Shown here in pieces: positions 27,447-37,081 of a stretch of 64,000 nucleotides of DNA. The translations under genes and the position numbers were made by a program. The notes beneath the pieces are model-generated. The model was not told the origin of the DNA, searched no databases, and saw nothing but the letters and a program-made list of their open reading frames with translations. Position 1 is the first letter of the stretch; every line of letters begins with the position of its first letter. Origin of the DNA: Pseudomonas orientalis (GTDB lineage Bacteria > Pseudomonadota > Gammaproteobacteria > Pseudomonadales > Pseudomonadaceae). The stretch lies in NCBI RefSeq assembly GCF_022807995.1, contig NZ_CP094351.1, forward strand, positions 1,891,001 through 1,955,000, read 5' to 3'.

Positions 27447-29414
27447 ATGATTTCGGGCGCGCAACGACGTTTCGCCAACCTCGGTATGGCGAAAAAACTG
27501 GGCTTGGGTTTCATCCTGGTGCTGCTGCTCACGGCAGTGGTCGCGGTTATCGGCGTGTGGTCCCTGCAAACCGTCGGACAGCGCTTCGAAGGCCTCAAGC
27601 GTATGTCTGCGCTCAACAGTGGCCTGCTAAAGGTACGCCTGATCGAACAGGATTATGCGTTGCACGCCGACCCCAAGGCTGTCGACGCCCTGCATGAAAG
27701 TGCCGATGCGCTGACTGCACTGGCGGTCAGCCTCGAGGCCGAGTCCGCAGCCAACGTGCCCGCAATGACCGAGGTGGAGCAAGCATTGGCCGCCTACCGC
27801 AAAGCGTTCGACGAGTTTGTCGAGCTGACCCAGGCCAAGGACCTGGCCCTGGAAATGGCCAGTTGGTCGGTCTCCAGTGTGGCCAATAATCTCGATGTGT
27901 TGCAGGCCGGCCTGGCGGACGACGGCGCGTATGGCCTTAAGGAAAGCCAGGGCAAGGAAGGCGCCGAATTTATCGAGCAGGCGGGGCAGGTGAGCCAGGT
28001 GTCGCGGTTGATGTTGCAGGCGATGAACGAAGCGCGACTGCGCCTGGATCAGAGCCGCAAGGCCGATGCGGACGACGCCGAGCAGGGCAGGATCGAACAG
28101 GCTGAGCAGGCGCTGGCTCAGGCCGAGCAACTGAAGACCTCGGTCAAGGATCCCGGTTACCAGACCGTGCTTAATGAAGTGTCCGGGCATATCGCTTCGT
28201 TCAGCGAAAAGCTGGGTGAATACACGAGCCTGCTGGCGCAGGAAAAAGTGGTTTACAAACAACTGCATGATCGCGCCGATCAGGTGGTCAGCCGGGTCAA
28301 CCAGGCCTATGACGCCGAAGATCAGTCGATGCAGGCGCAACTGGTCAAAAGCACGCTGCTCATCATTGGTTCATCCGCCTTGGCGTTACTGGTGGGGCTG
28401 ATTGCGGCATGGTGGATTACCCGCTTGATCGTGGCGCCGCTGCGCAGTGTGATCGCAGTGGCGCAGCAGATTGCCTCCGGTGACCTGAGTGGGCGCATGG
28501 AGGTCAGCCGCCGCGATGAGATTGGCCAACTGATGCAGGCGATGCAGCAGATGGGCAACGGCCTGAGTCATATGGTCAGCGGATTGCAGGCCGGTATCGA
28601 ACAATTGGCCAGCTCGGCGCACTCGTTGTCCAGCGTGACCGAGCAGACCAACCTCGAGGTCAGCAGCCAGAAGGAGGAAACCGAACAGGTGGCCACGGCG
28701 ATGAACCAGATGACCGCAACGGTGCACGACGTGGCGCGTAACGCCGAGGAGGCCGCCCTGGCGGCGCAAACGGCGGATGACAAGGTTGATAGCGGCCAAC
28801 AGGTGGTGCGCATGAGTTTGCAGCGCATCGAATTGCTGGCTACCTCCAGCAACAGTGCCAGCGCCAGTATCGAAAGCCTCAGCGCCGAGATTCAGAACAT
28901 CGGTACGGTATTGAGTGTGATCAAGAGCGTCGCCGAGCAAACCAACCTGCTCGCGTTGAACGCCGCGATTGAAGCGGCACGCGCCGGCGAGCAAGGGCGT
29001 GGTTTTGCGGTGGTTGCCGACGAAGTGCGGGCCCTGGCCAAGCGCACCCAGCAGTCGACCGAGGAAATCGAACGCCTGGTCAGCACCTTGCGCGGCGCGG
29101 CACAGTCGTCGGTGGAGCAGATTCAGCACAGTGGCGAATTGGTGAAACTGGCGGTCAGTGACGCGTTGGAAACCGAAAGCGCCCTGGGCAGTATTGCCGC
29201 GGCGGTGTCATTGATCCAGCAGATGAACCAGCAGATTGCCGCAGCGGCCGAGGAGCAGAGCTCGGTGGCCGAGGAGATCAACCGCAGCGTCACCAGCATC
29301 CGGGCGAGTGCCGACCAATCGGCGTTGAGCATGCAGGGCAATGCCGCCTCGAGTATCCAACTGGCTCAGTTGGGCGCGGAACTCAAGGGCATGGTGGGAC
29401 ACTTCCGCCTCTGA
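27447..29414 (+). CDS. methyl-accepting chemotaxis protein with long helical sensor
   Basis: A 655-residue chemoreceptor. TM1 is about 17-40, and a periplasmic all-helical sensor of about 260 residues follows. TM2 is about 302-325, then HAMP and the signalling hairpin with [30 protein letters not shown] near residue 500. The sensor length is that of the helical bimodular (HBM) class, known from McpS, which binds TCA-cycle acids; the ligand here is an inference. Start at 27447 (MISGAQRR) has an AGAGGG site 10 bases upstream. A CheR-binding C-terminal pentapeptide was not seen. Confidence 0.88.
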   Translation: MISGAQRRFANLGMAKKLGLGFILVLLLTAVVAVIGVWSLQTVGQRFEGLKRMSALNSGLLKVRLIEQDYALHADPKAVDALHESADALTALAVSLEAESAANVPAMTEVEQALAAYRKAFDEFVELTQAKDLALEMASWSVSSVANNLDVLQAGLADDGAYGLKESQGKEGAEFIEQAGQVSQVSRLMLQAMNEARLRLDQSRKADADDAEQGRIEQAEQALAQAEQLKTSVKDPGYQTVLNEVSGHIASFSEKLGEYTSLLAQEKVVYKQLHDRADQVVSRVNQAYDAEDQSMQAQLVKSTLLIIGSSALALLVGLIAAWWITRLIVAPLRSVIAVAQQIASGDLSGRMEVSRRDEIGQLMQAMQQMGNGLSHMVSGLQAGIEQLASSAHSLSSVTEQTNLEVSSQKEETEQVATAMNQMTATVHDVARNAEEAALAAQTADDKVDSGQQVVRMSLQRIELLATSSNSASASIESLSAEIQNIGTVLSVIKSVAEQTNLLALNAAIEAARAGEQGRGFAVVADEVRALAKRTQQSTEEIERLVSTLRGAAQSSVEQIQHSGELVKLAVSDALETESALGSIAAAVSLIQQMNQQIAAAAEEQSSVAEEINRSVTSIRASADQSALSMQGNAASSIQLAQLGAELKGMVGHFRL

Positions 29415-29450
29415 TCGCAGCGGGGGCGCCGCGATCAGTGGGCAAGGGGG

Positions 29451-30263
29451 TCAGGCGTGGTTGGCGAGGAAGGTCAGCAGCGCTTCATTGACGAAGTCCG
29501 GATTCTCTCGGCTGGAGATGTGCCCTGCGTCGGGAATCAAGGTCAGGGCACAACCAATCAGATCGGCCATTTTCTCGGACTCGGCGGGTGGACGCGGCTT
29601 GTCCTGTTCGCCGCACATGACCAGCGTGGTATCGCAATCCAGGCGGGAAAGCTGCGCCAGGATATCGGTGCGACTGAAGATCAGGCGGCCCAGGGGCACC
29701 ACGCTGTCCAGCAGGCGTTCCCGGGAAAAGTCCTGCAGCGACTGGCGAAAGTCCTGGTACAGCGCTGATTCGCGATTGATCTCCGGCCGGAAGAAGATCG
29801 GCGCGATGACATCCAGCAACGGTTCAGGAATGGCACCGGCGTCTTCAATCATCTTGAACAGCGAAAAGTAGTATTGGCGCGTGGCCTCCGGTTCGGCACC
29901 GAGGTAGGTGTCCATCAGCACCAGGCTGTTGATGCGCTCAGGCGCCAGCAAGGCGAGGCGGGCGCCCCACATACCGCCGACCGACAGACCTACCAGATTG
30001 ATCTGCGGGGTGTCCAACTGGTCCAGCAGCGCCAGGTGCTGACGTGCCAGATCGTCAAGGGAGCGGGTGTTCGCTGGCAGTGTGCCCGACTCGCCATGGC
30101 CCCACAGTTCCGGGACGATGACACGGTATTGCTGCGACAGCGCTTCGATCTGCGGTGCCCACATGTCGCGGTCCCATAGGTAGCTCGAACCCAACAAGAC
30201 GACCGGGCCGCTACCCTGGTCGATATAGTGCAACGGTTGTCCATCAATCATGGCGACAGGCAT
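29451..30263 (-). CDS. alpha/beta hydrolase
   Basis: A 270-residue hydrolase with a nucleophile elbow LVGLSVGGMWGARLAL (serine near residue 93), VLLGSSYLWDRDMW in the oxyanion region, and the histidine in IPDAGHISSRENPDFV. It resembles 3-oxoadipate enol-lactonase and haloperoxidase-type esterases, but an enol-lactonase role cannot be supported without ring-cleavage neighbours. Confidence 0.85.
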   Translation of the reverse strand: MPVAMIDGQPLHYIDQGSGPVVLLGSSYLWDRDMWAPQIEALSQQYRVIVPELWGHGESGTLPANTRSLDDLARQHLALLDQLDTPQINLVGLSVGGMWGARLALLAPERINSLVLMDTYLGAEPEATRQYYFSLFKMIEDAGAIPEPLLDVIAPIFFRPEINRESALYQDFRQSLQDFSRERLLDSVVPLGRLIFSRTDILAQLSRLDCDTTLVMCGEQDKPRPPAESEKMADLIGCALTLIPDAGHISSRENPDFVNEALLTFLANHA

Positions 30264-30380
30264 AGCAGGCCTCTAACTTCACGGAGTGAGGGGCACTTTT
30301 TTACCCTAGTCGGCGGCGGGGGGATAGGCTCATTTTGATGGCACGTGGCGACAGGGCGTCGCCACATAACGAAAAAACTA

Positions 30381-31151
30381 TCAATCGTAGATGGCTTTCT
30401 TTTTCCACTCGGCATCGGTGTCGGCGACTTTCAGGCCTTCGGTCAGTTCGTTGACTTCGTCTTCGGCCGGCTGGCTGTTGGTCAGCACCGTCGAGTTGGC
30501 GCGGGCCAGTTGCGACTCCAGTAGTTGCAGCTGTGCGCTGTAGAACACTGGCTCCGGTTGTTTGCGCAGGTACTGCACGCCGCGCTCGAACGCCAGGCGC
30601 GCCTGGCCCGGTTGACCTTGCTGCAGGGCATGCTGGCCAAGGTTGTTGAAGAACTCGATGTGCAGCAGTACGAGGATGTGGCGGATTTCCTTGATCCAGT
30701 GCTTCGCTTCGTTGGCCGGCAGGAAGCCGTCCTGGGCCGCGCGGGTGACTTGACCATGCAGCGCTTCGAGCAAAAAGCGCACATCCTTGGCCTTGGCTTC
30801 GGTCTGGATCGGCGCGGGTGGGTTGGCCACCGGAATCGATTCGCCCTGAGCGATCAATGCATTGAGCTCGGCGATTCGTGCCTTGAGCGGGGCGCTGGAT
30901 TTGTTGAGGTTCAACAGGCGTTGGTTGACGTTGAGCTCCAGGCGGGTCAGCAACAGCTTGAGTGCCGGGGTCATCAATTGGCCAGGAAACGTCTCGGTGA
31001 TTTCACCACAGCGACGCAGCCGGTCATTGAGCTCGATCTCGGTACGCTTTTTTTCCAGCTTATTGTTTTCCACCACATGGTTCATGTAGCCAATGGCGAT
31101 CAGTATTACGATCCCGACTATAACCAGCAGGGTGATCATGAGTGGTGTCAC
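30381..31151 (-). CDS. membrane-anchored protein of unknown function
   Basis: A 256-residue protein that I do not recognise. It has one N-terminal TM helix (about 5-25) and then a helical, charge-rich body containing NKLEKKRTEIELNDRL, a proline break near residue 110, a tetratricopeptide-like stretch (LGQHALQQGQPGQARLAFERG, about 175-195), and an acidic tail. The GTG at 31151 has an AGAGG ribosome site at 8 bases, whereas the ATG at 31139 would be 20 bases away, so GTG is preferred. Single gene between a hydrolase and the tRNA cluster. Confidence 0.75.
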   Translation of the reverse strand: MTPLMITLLVIVGIVILIAIGYMNHVVENNKLEKKRTEIELNDRLRRCGEITETFPGQLMTPALKLLLTRLELNVNQRLLNLNKSSAPLKARIAELNALIAQGESIPVANPPAPIQTEAKAKDVRFLLEALHGQVTRAAQDGFLPANEAKHWIKEIRHILVLLHIEFFNNLGQHALQQGQPGQARLAFERGVQYLRKQPEPVFYSAQLQLLESQLARANSTVLTNSQPAEDEVNELTEGLKVADTDAEWKKKAIYD

Positions 31152-31508
31152 CGGTGTGACCTCTTTAAGGGGTTTGCTGTGGAGTGTAGTGACTGAGCTG
31201 ACCGGCGGATAGGACTGTTCGACCAGTTGCCCAGGTAGTTTCTTCTATATAGGTAAGTGTTTCCGGCGTGACTGCATATTGCCATCATTGCCTGGGACAA
31301 CTATAGCGCCTTGTCGAGCGTCAGAATATAGGCGCCAGGGCCTGGGCGGGCAGAATGCCCGCCCAGGCTGGTAAACGGTGGCGAAGTCATTGATTTAAAT
31401 AAATTTATCCTTGGGGGTTGACGACCTTTGAATCCGTCCATAGAATGCGCGCCACTTACAGCGTAAAGCACACAGCGAAACGCGGTAGGGAGTGAATGTT
31501 GTACGTGT
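31152..31508. other. intergenic region ahead of tRNA-Glu/Gly
   Basis: No coding sequence is apparent. The right part holds an AT-rich stretch (31390-31410) and the tRNA promoter at 31418-31446. Confidence 0.7.
31418..31446 (+). promoter_or_regulatory. sigma-70 promoter of the tRNA-Glu/Gly operon
   Basis: TTGACG (31418-31423), a 17-base spacer and TAGAAT (31441-31446), preceded by an AT-rich UP-like stretch and followed by a GC-rich discriminator GCGCGCC. This layout is typical of stable-RNA promoters under growth-rate/stringent control. The -10 to discriminator segment is identical to that ahead of tRNA-Val. Confidence 0.85.
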
Positions 31509-31584
31509 GTCCCCTTCGTCTAGTGGCCTAGGACACCGCCCTTTCACGGCGGTAACAGGGGTTCGAGTCCCCTAGGGGACGCCA
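31509..31584 (+). tRNA. tRNA-Glu (UUC), copy 1
   Basis: A 76-base tRNA with GUCCCCU/AGGGGAC acceptor pairing, anticodon TTC in CCCTTTCACGG, a GGTTCGAGTCC T-arm and encoded CCA. It is followed after 3 bases by tRNA-Gly. Confidence 0.97.
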
Positions 31585-31587
31585 TAT

Positions 31588-31663
<76 letters not shown>

Positions 31664-31768
31664 ATTTACAAGCAGTGTGGCCTTCGGGCGGCATTGAGTG
31701 AAACCAGGACCGAATCTTCGGATAAGGCCTCTGGGCACTGGAATACACACCATGTGTTTCAGTAGCGT

Positions 31769-31844
31769 GTCCCCTTCGTCTAGTGGCCTAGGACACCGCC
31801 CTTTCACGGCGGTAACAGGGGTTCGAGTCCCCTAGGGGACGCCA
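31769..31844 (+). tRNA. tRNA-Glu (UUC), copy 2
   Basis: Identical to the copy 260 bases upstream. The 105-base spacer contains no clear promoter or terminator, so it is probably cotranscribed with copy 1. Confidence 0.97.
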
Positions 31845-31847
31845 TTT

Positions 31848-31923
<76 letters not shown>

Positions 31924-31930
31924 ATTCAAA

Positions 31931-31962
31931 GAAAAAGCCACTCAAGCGAGTGGCTTTTTTTT
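31931..31962 (+). terminator. terminator of the tRNA-Glu/Gly operon
   Basis: AAAAAGCCACTC-AAGC-GAGTGGCTTTTTTTT hairpin just after the last tRNA. It may also serve the convergent MocR gene. Confidence 0.9.
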
Positions 31963-31993
31963 GTCTGCGATTTATATAACAGCGCTGATCGTG

Positions 31994-33475
31994 CTAAACA
32001 GCATTCACCGCTTGAGCCAGCCGCAACGTAGCCTGACGGATCTCTTCCTGATTGAGCGACGCAAAGCCCAACCGCAGCGCATTCTCCGGCTGGCTCGTTG
32101 GTGAGAACTGTCGGCCGCTGCGCACCACCAGTCCGTGACCCAGGGCCGTTTTTACCATTCGATCCACGTCGATTTCAGCCTCGAACCGCACCCACAACGC
32201 CAGGCCGCCCTCGGGTTCGCGCACCTGGATACGATCACCCAGCGACGCCTGCAGACAGGTTTGCAACGTCTCCCGACGCCCTCGATATTCTTTCGACACG
32301 CGGCGCAGGTGCTTTTTCAGCTCACCCTCATTGATCAGATCGGTCAGCATTTTCTGAGCGACGGCGTCGGCATCCCCCAGCATCAGGGCCGCATTGCGGT
32401 GCAGGGCTTCAACCACCTCAGCGGGGGCCACTATATAGCTGCAGCGAAACGTCGAGCCCAAGGCTTTGGATAGCGAGCCGATATAGATCACGTGGCGCTG
32501 GGAACGGTCACTGGCAAGCGGCAGATAGGGGCGACCGTTAAAGTGGAATTCGTGGTCGTAGTCTTCCTCAATGATGCAAAAGTCGTGCAACGCAGCGAGC
32601 GTCAACAGTTGTTGGCGCCGCGCGGCGTGCAGGCTGACGGTGGTAGGGAACTGATGGTGCGGCGTGACGTAGATCATGCGCACTGTGTGCTCCCGGCATA
32701 AACGGTCGATCTGGTCGGTACGGCAACCTTCTTCGTCCATGTCCACCGTGACCAGGTGCGCGCCCAACTGACGAAAAATTTCCCACGCCGGCGGGTAACT
32801 CAAGCGCTCCACCAGTACCACATCGCCCGGTTTGATCAGCAAACTGGCACTCAGGTACAGCGACATTTGAGTGCCCTGGGTCAGGCAAATGTTTTCGGCG
32901 TTGGCGGCCAGCCCGCGATTGCTGCGCAGCATCTCGGCGAGGGCGCAGCGCAGGTGATAGCCGGTGCCTTCACTGCCGTAGCGTAGGGTGTTGGAGGCAA
33001 AGCTGTTGCGCAGGGCGTTGCGGTAGTAACGATGCAACACCGCTTGCGGCAGCAGGCGGTGGTCGCTGGTGCCGTTGTCGAAAAACAGCGCGTCATGCCG
33101 ATGCTGCAGCGCGGTGACCTGGGCGTTGTGGGTGAAATATGGCACCACCGGTTGCGCCAGTATGGACAGTGCGAAGGACTGCGGTGCACGACCGGGCAGT
33201 TGCTGGGGCGTCAGCTGCGCATTGACGAACGTTCCGCGACGCGGCTCGCTGATCAGCCAGCCTTTGGTGGAGGCTTCTTCATAGGCCAGGACGACCGTCT
33301 TGCGATTCACATCGAGCAACTGCGCCATTTCCCGCGTACCTGGCAGCAAAGTGCCAGGCGGCAGGCGCCCTTCGATAATCGCTGTCACCAGTCCCTCGGC
33401 TATCTTGCGGTAGGAGGCTTGTGGCGGGTCTGCGTCGAGCTTGAGCAAAGGGCGCCATTTACGCATCTGGACCAT
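31994..33475 (-). CDS. MocR-family regulator (PdxR-like)
   Basis: A protein of about 493 residues with an N-terminal GntR winged helix (YRKIAEGLVTAIIEGRLPPGTLLPGTREMA) and an aminotransferase fold with IIEEDYDHEFHFNGRP and the PLP lysine in YIGSLSKALGSTFRCSY. The ATG at 33475 is used; an alternative is 33466, and a TTG lies at 33490. It is divergent from the reductase-M24 fusion gene with an 82-base gap, the classic MocR arrangement, so it most likely controls that gene. Confidence 0.88.
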   Translation of the reverse strand: MVQMRKWRPLLKLDADPPQASYRKIAEGLVTAIIEGRLPPGTLLPGTREMAQLLDVNRKTVVLAYEEASTKGWLISEPRRGTFVNAQLTPQQLPGRAPQSFALSILAQPVVPYFTHNAQVTALQHRHDALFFDNGTSDHRLLPQAVLHRYYRNALRNSFASNTLRYGSEGTGYHLRCALAEMLRSNRGLAANAENICLTQGTQMSLYLSASLLIKPGDVVLVERLSYPPAWEIFRQLGAHLVTVDMDEEGCRTDQIDRLCREHTVRMIYVTPHHQFPTTVSLHAARRQQLLTLAALHDFCIIEEDYDHEFHFNGRPYLPLASDRSQRHVIYIGSLSKALGSTFRCSYIVAPAEVVEALHRNAALMLGDADAVAQKMLTDLINEGELKKHLRRVSKEYRGRRETLQTCLQASLGDRIQVREPEGGLALWVRFEAEIDVDRMVKTALGHGLVVRSGRQFSPTSQPENALRLGFASLNQEEIRQATLRLAQAVNAV

Positions 33476-33557
33476 CTGAAGTATCCACAACTGGAGGTTC
33501 TAATGGGCCTAGTCTAGCGTAACAATCAGGCTTCAATCATTCTCAGGTCCTCAGCAC

Positions 33558-35213
33558 ATGCGGCATGTCATCGAACTGTTCCCCTCGGGCAAAACCTTTG
33601 AGGCTGGCGACGAGCTGTTGCTTGACGCCATGCTCGCCAGCGGCCTGGCCGTGCCGTTCTCCTGCCGGCGTGGCGCGTGCGGCTCGTGCAAAGTGGTGGT
33701 CACCCAAGGCGAGTACCAGGCCAGGAGCCTGGCCCCGAACGCGCCCGCGCCTTGCTACCCCCTGGCCGCCAATGAAATGCTGCTGTGCCAGAGCCACGCC
33801 TGCACCGACATGCGTCTGGAAATTCCCGGCTGGTCGCTGGATACACCTGCGCTGGTGTTTGACGCACGCGTACTCAGCAAGCAGGCAGTCGCCGCCGACG
33901 TTATCGAGTTGGTGCTGTTGCCGGACGCACCGGTGGCGGTACGGGCAGGGCAGTACCTCAAGTTCCGCCTGGAACACGGCGATACGCGCAGTTTCTCGAT
34001 TGCCAACCTGCCTGCCGAGGACGGCGGGCGTTTGGTTTTGCAGATTCGTCGGGTCAGCGGCGGGTACTTTTCCGAGGGCATCCTGGATGGCCTGGCCGTG
34101 GGAAACCGTCTGCAACTGGAAGGTCCGTTCGGTGCCTGTACCTGGCAGGACGATGCCGCCGACGCCGTGGTGCTCTTCGCCACGGGCACCGGTTACGCCG
34201 GCATCAAGCCGATCCTGCTGACCGCGCTCAAACGTGATCTCGAGGTGACGTTGTATTGGGGTGGCGCGCACTCGGCGGACTTCTACGACAGCGCCTTCCT
34301 GGATCAAGCAGCGCTCGAACATCCACGGTTTCGCTGGCATCCCGTGCGCTCATCGGAGGGCAGGGTGCAGGAGGTTGCATTGAGTCATGGTCATCACTGG
34401 GAGGCGGCCCAGGTCTATGCCTGCGGGAACGGCGCCATGCTCAGTCAGGTGCGAATCCAGTGCCTGGAGGCGGGTCTGCCGAGCCATCGGTTTGTCGCGG
34501 AGGCGTTTGTCGCCAGTGGTCGGTCAAGCGTTGAAACGGCACCGCCGGCGTTCGATCCGATCTGGGAAAAAGTCGGCCCGCGTTACTCCCTGGATGGCAT
34601 GCTGGCGGCGCGTGAGAAATCCATACGCGCCCTGGCAGCCATCGCCAGCCGCTTGAAAGTCGGCATGACCACCGGCCAGGCGCTGGAAATGGCCGCCGCG
34701 CAGTTGCAGGCCATGGGCGCGTCGCACACCTGGCATCCCACCTACATCCGGTTTGGCGCCGACACGGTGCGCCCACCCCGCGAAGGCATCGATCGCCAGC
34801 GCAGGCTGCGCGCCAGCGATATCGTGGTGGTCGACCTTGGCCCGGTGTGGGACGGCTACGAGGGCGACTACGGCGACACCTTTGTCTTCGGCGACTCGCC
34901 CCTGCACCTGGCCTGTACCACCGCACTGCACCAGGTGTTCGATGAAACCCGCCAGGCCTGGCTGCGCGGTCTGACCGGACGCGAACTCTACGACTTCGCC
35001 GAACAGAGCGCCGTGGCCAAGGGCTGGCGGCTGGCCCGCAATCTGGCGGGGCATCGCCTGGCGGATTTTCCCCATGCGTTGTTCGAGAGCAAACAGTTGG
35101 CGGAGCTGGACATCCTACCGAGTGAAATGGCCTGGGTGCTGGAGATCCAGCTGTGCCATCCCACTGAACCGGTCGGTGGGTTCTTTGAGGATATGCTGAT
35201 GTTGCAGGCGTGA
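33558..35213 (+). CDS. 2Fe-2S/FAD/NAD reductase fused to an M24 metallopeptidase-type domain
   Basis: A single uninterrupted 551-residue protein. Residues 1-90 are a plant-type ferredoxin domain with C36, C41, C44 and C77. Residues about 98-195 are the FAD-binding barrel (RSFSIAN at 144-150), and about 200-315 the NAD domain (FATGTGYAGIKPI, YACGNGAM). After a linker, residues about 345-551 are a pita-bread M24 domain with a full candidate metal-ligand set: D426, D437, H499, E529, E544, plus H506 spaced as in methionine aminopeptidase. Reductases of this type normally serve Rieske oxygenases, but none is nearby. Whether the M24 part is a peptidase, a hydrolase or a non-catalytic binder is unknown. 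A divergent MocR regulator probably controls it. Confidence 0.85.
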   Translation: MRHVIELFPSGKTFEAGDELLLDAMLASGLAVPFSCRRGACGSCKVVVTQGEYQARSLAPNAPAPCYPLAANEMLLCQSHACTDMRLEIPGWSLDTPALVFDARVLSKQAVAADVIELVLLPDAPVAVRAGQYLKFRLEHGDTRSFSIANLPAEDGGRLVLQIRRVSGGYFSEGILDGLAVGNRLQLEGPFGACTWQDDAADAVVLFATGTGYAGIKPILLTALKRDLEVTLYWGGAHSADFYDSAFLDQAALEHPRFRWHPVRSSEGRVQEVALSHGHHWEAAQVYACGNGAMLSQVRIQCLEAGLPSHRFVAEAFVASGRSSVETAPPAFDPIWEKVGPRYSLDGMLAAREKSIRALAAIASRLKVGMTTGQALEMAAAQLQAMGASHTWHPTYIRFGADTVRPPREGIDRQRRLRASDIVVVDLGPVWDGYEGDYGDTFVFGDSPLHLACTTALHQVFDETRQAWLRGLTGRELYDFAEQSAVAKGWRLARNLAGHRLADFPHALFESKQLAELDILPSEMAWVLEIQLCHPTEPVGGFFEDMLMLQA

Positions 35214-35214
35214 A

Positions 35215-35237
35215 GAGCCCGCCGGTGCGGCGGGCTC
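35215..35237. terminator. shared hairpin between convergent genes
   Basis: GAGCCCGCC-GGTGC-GGCGGGCTC, a perfect 9-base stem between the fusion gene and the convergent M20 dipeptidase gene. It lacks a T tract, so it is a weak or Rho-assisted terminator. Confidence 0.55.
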
Positions 35238-35246
35238 GAGAATGGA

Positions 35247-36986
35247 TCAGAGCTTGGGCAACTGGCCGACACGTCCCATCATTTCAGTCACAATCTGCAG
35301 GTCCAGCAGGAACTGCTCGACTGTCTTGAACTCACCGTCGGTGTGGCCGGTGTACTTCTCTTCGGGGCGGGCCAGGCCGAATTGCACGCCGTTGGGCAGG
35401 TCGTGCACGGACGTGGCGCCGGCGGATGTGCCGAACTTGTGCTGCATGCCCAGGTTTTCCGTGGCCACCGCCAGCAGGGCTTTTACCCATTCGCCCTCGG
35501 GGTTGCGATACATCGGCTTGTCCAGCGAATAAGTGAAGTTCACGTTGACCTTGGCTTGCGTGTTCCAGGCGTTCAGTTTCTGCTCGATCTGTGCCTTGAG
35601 TGCCTCCGGGGTCTTACCCTTCGGCGCGCGCAGGTTGACGGCCAGCTTGAAGGCTTTGTCATCCAGGCCGACAAAGGTCGGCGACGTGGTCAGCGGCCCC
35701 ATGAAGTCATCGGCATAGCCCACGCCCAATTTACCGCCCAGGTAATCCAGGCCCCAGTTGTCCGCCGCATACTGCGCAGCATCAGTGATGTGGTTGTGCT
35801 TGAGGGCGATCTTGCCATCGACGCTGTGGATCAATTCCAGCATGCGTGCCACCGGGTTGACGCCAGTTTCGGGTTCCGAAGAGTGGGCCGACACGCCGGT
35901 GACGGTCAGTTTGACGTTCTTGCCGTCAACCTGGGCGGTCACCTGGAAATTGCCGCCATTGCGCCTGGCATAGTCATTACCGGCCTGCTGCAGGCCGGCC
36001 GCCAGTTCAGCCGGGTTATCGCTGACCAGCGTGGCGACCGAGACCGATGGAATCTGGTTGGTGGCCTTGCCCCCGGTCATTGCGATAATTTCCGCGCCGG
36101 TGCCTTCACCCTTGCGCACCGGGAAAGTGGCCATGACGGTGCCTGAGCCTTTTTCGGCGATCACTACCGGGTAACCGCCATCGAGCGCCAGGTTGTAGTT
36201 CGGTACGGGATTGCGTTCGAAATAGTAGGGAATGGCGTCACCGGAGGTTTCTTCGGTGGTGTCCACCAGCAGCTTGAACGTGCGCGCCAGCGGCAGCTTT
36301 TCTTCCTTGATCACCTTCATGGCGTACATCGCCACGACGATGGCGTTCTTGTCATCCTCGGTGCCGCGACCATACATGCGATCGCCAATCAGCGTGACCT
36401 TGAACGGGTCCAGCCTGGTGCCATCCTGCAGCACCCAATTTTCCGGCGTCACCGGGACCACATCGGCGTGGGCATGCACGCCCACCACTTCGTCACCGCT
36501 GCCTTCCAGTGAAATTTCATACACGCGGTTATCGACGTTACGGAAGTTCAGGTTGAAGGACTTGGCCAGGGCCTGGATCCTGTCGGCGATCTTGAGAAAT
36601 TCCGGGTTTTTGTACTGCGGCAGGCCGTCTACGTTGAACGTCGGAATTTCCACCAGTTCGCGCAAGGTGTCCAGGGCCGCCTTGCCGTACTTCACCCGCG
36701 TATAAATACCAAGCAGGCGGTTGATCTCGTTCTGCTGCTCGGCGCTCAGGGTTTTGTCATCGAGAAAGGCGCTGATGGCCGGGGCGACGTCACGGGTCTT
36801 GCCCAGGTCGCCCTTGGCCAGGGTGCCGAGGAAACTGCGGAAATCGCTGATGGATGCGTCGTCGAAACTCTTCACAATCGCGGTGTTTTGTTCGGCAGTG
36901 ATGTTGGCGAGCGCAGGCGTGGTAACCGCGGTAAGGCTGGCGGCGAACAGCGTGGCAGCCACGAGTTTTTTCAGTGGAAAGTGCAT
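35247..36986 (-). CDS. exported M20 family dipeptidase
   Basis: A 579-residue zinc dipeptidase of the PepV/Sapep-like M20 group with a signal peptide (LVAATLFAASLTAVTTPALA), so it is periplasmic. Zinc-site motifs in order: VGVHAHADVVP (His and Asp; H-A-D), GTEDDKNAIVVAMYAM (bridging Asp), TTEETSGD (catalytic Glu), and the late HTDGEFKTVEQ histidine. An extra N-terminal helical part (about 28-120) precedes the catalytic domain. Start set at MHFPLKKLVAA (36986); an ATG at 36998 is also possible. It lies downstream of the phospholipase gene across a hairpin. Confidence 0.88.
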   Translation of the reverse strand: MHFPLKKLVAATLFAASLTAVTTPALANITAEQNTAIVKSFDDASISDFRSFLGTLAKGDLGKTRDVAPAISAFLDDKTLSAEQQNEINRLLGIYTRVKYGKAALDTLRELVEIPTFNVDGLPQYKNPEFLKIADRIQALAKSFNLNFRNVDNRVYEISLEGSGDEVVGVHAHADVVPVTPENWVLQDGTRLDPFKVTLIGDRMYGRGTEDDKNAIVVAMYAMKVIKEEKLPLARTFKLLVDTTEETSGDAIPYYFERNPVPNYNLALDGGYPVVIAEKGSGTVMATFPVRKGEGTGAEIIAMTGGKATNQIPSVSVATLVSDNPAELAAGLQQAGNDYARRNGGNFQVTAQVDGKNVKLTVTGVSAHSSEPETGVNPVARMLELIHSVDGKIALKHNHITDAAQYAADNWGLDYLGGKLGVGYADDFMGPLTTSPTFVGLDDKAFKLAVNLRAPKGKTPEALKAQIEQKLNAWNTQAKVNVNFTYSLDKPMYRNPEGEWVKALLAVATENLGMQHKFGTSAGATSVHDLPNGVQFGLARPEEKYTGHTDGEFKTVEQFLLDLQIVTEMMGRVGQLPKL

Positions 36987-37021
36987 GGTTGGAGGCATTC
37001 CCTTGCAGGCAGTGAGTAGGG

Positions 37022-37047
37022 TGTTTCTGACGGATAAGTCAGAAACA
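37022..37047. repeat. perfect 10-base inverted repeat upstream of the dipeptidase gene
   Basis: TGTTTCTGAC and GTCAGAAACA around GGATAA. It could be a terminator stem for the phospholipase operon (no T tract) or an operator for the dipeptidase gene. Confidence 0.5.
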
Positions 37048-37081
37048 TTTCCACACACTAGCATTACTCAGGTCCTGCAGG

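Noticed and set aside
29451..30263. Assignment of the alpha/beta hydrolase as PcaD (3-oxoadipate enol-lactonase)
   Set aside because: No other protocatechuate-pathway genes are nearby and the fold similarity alone is not specific.
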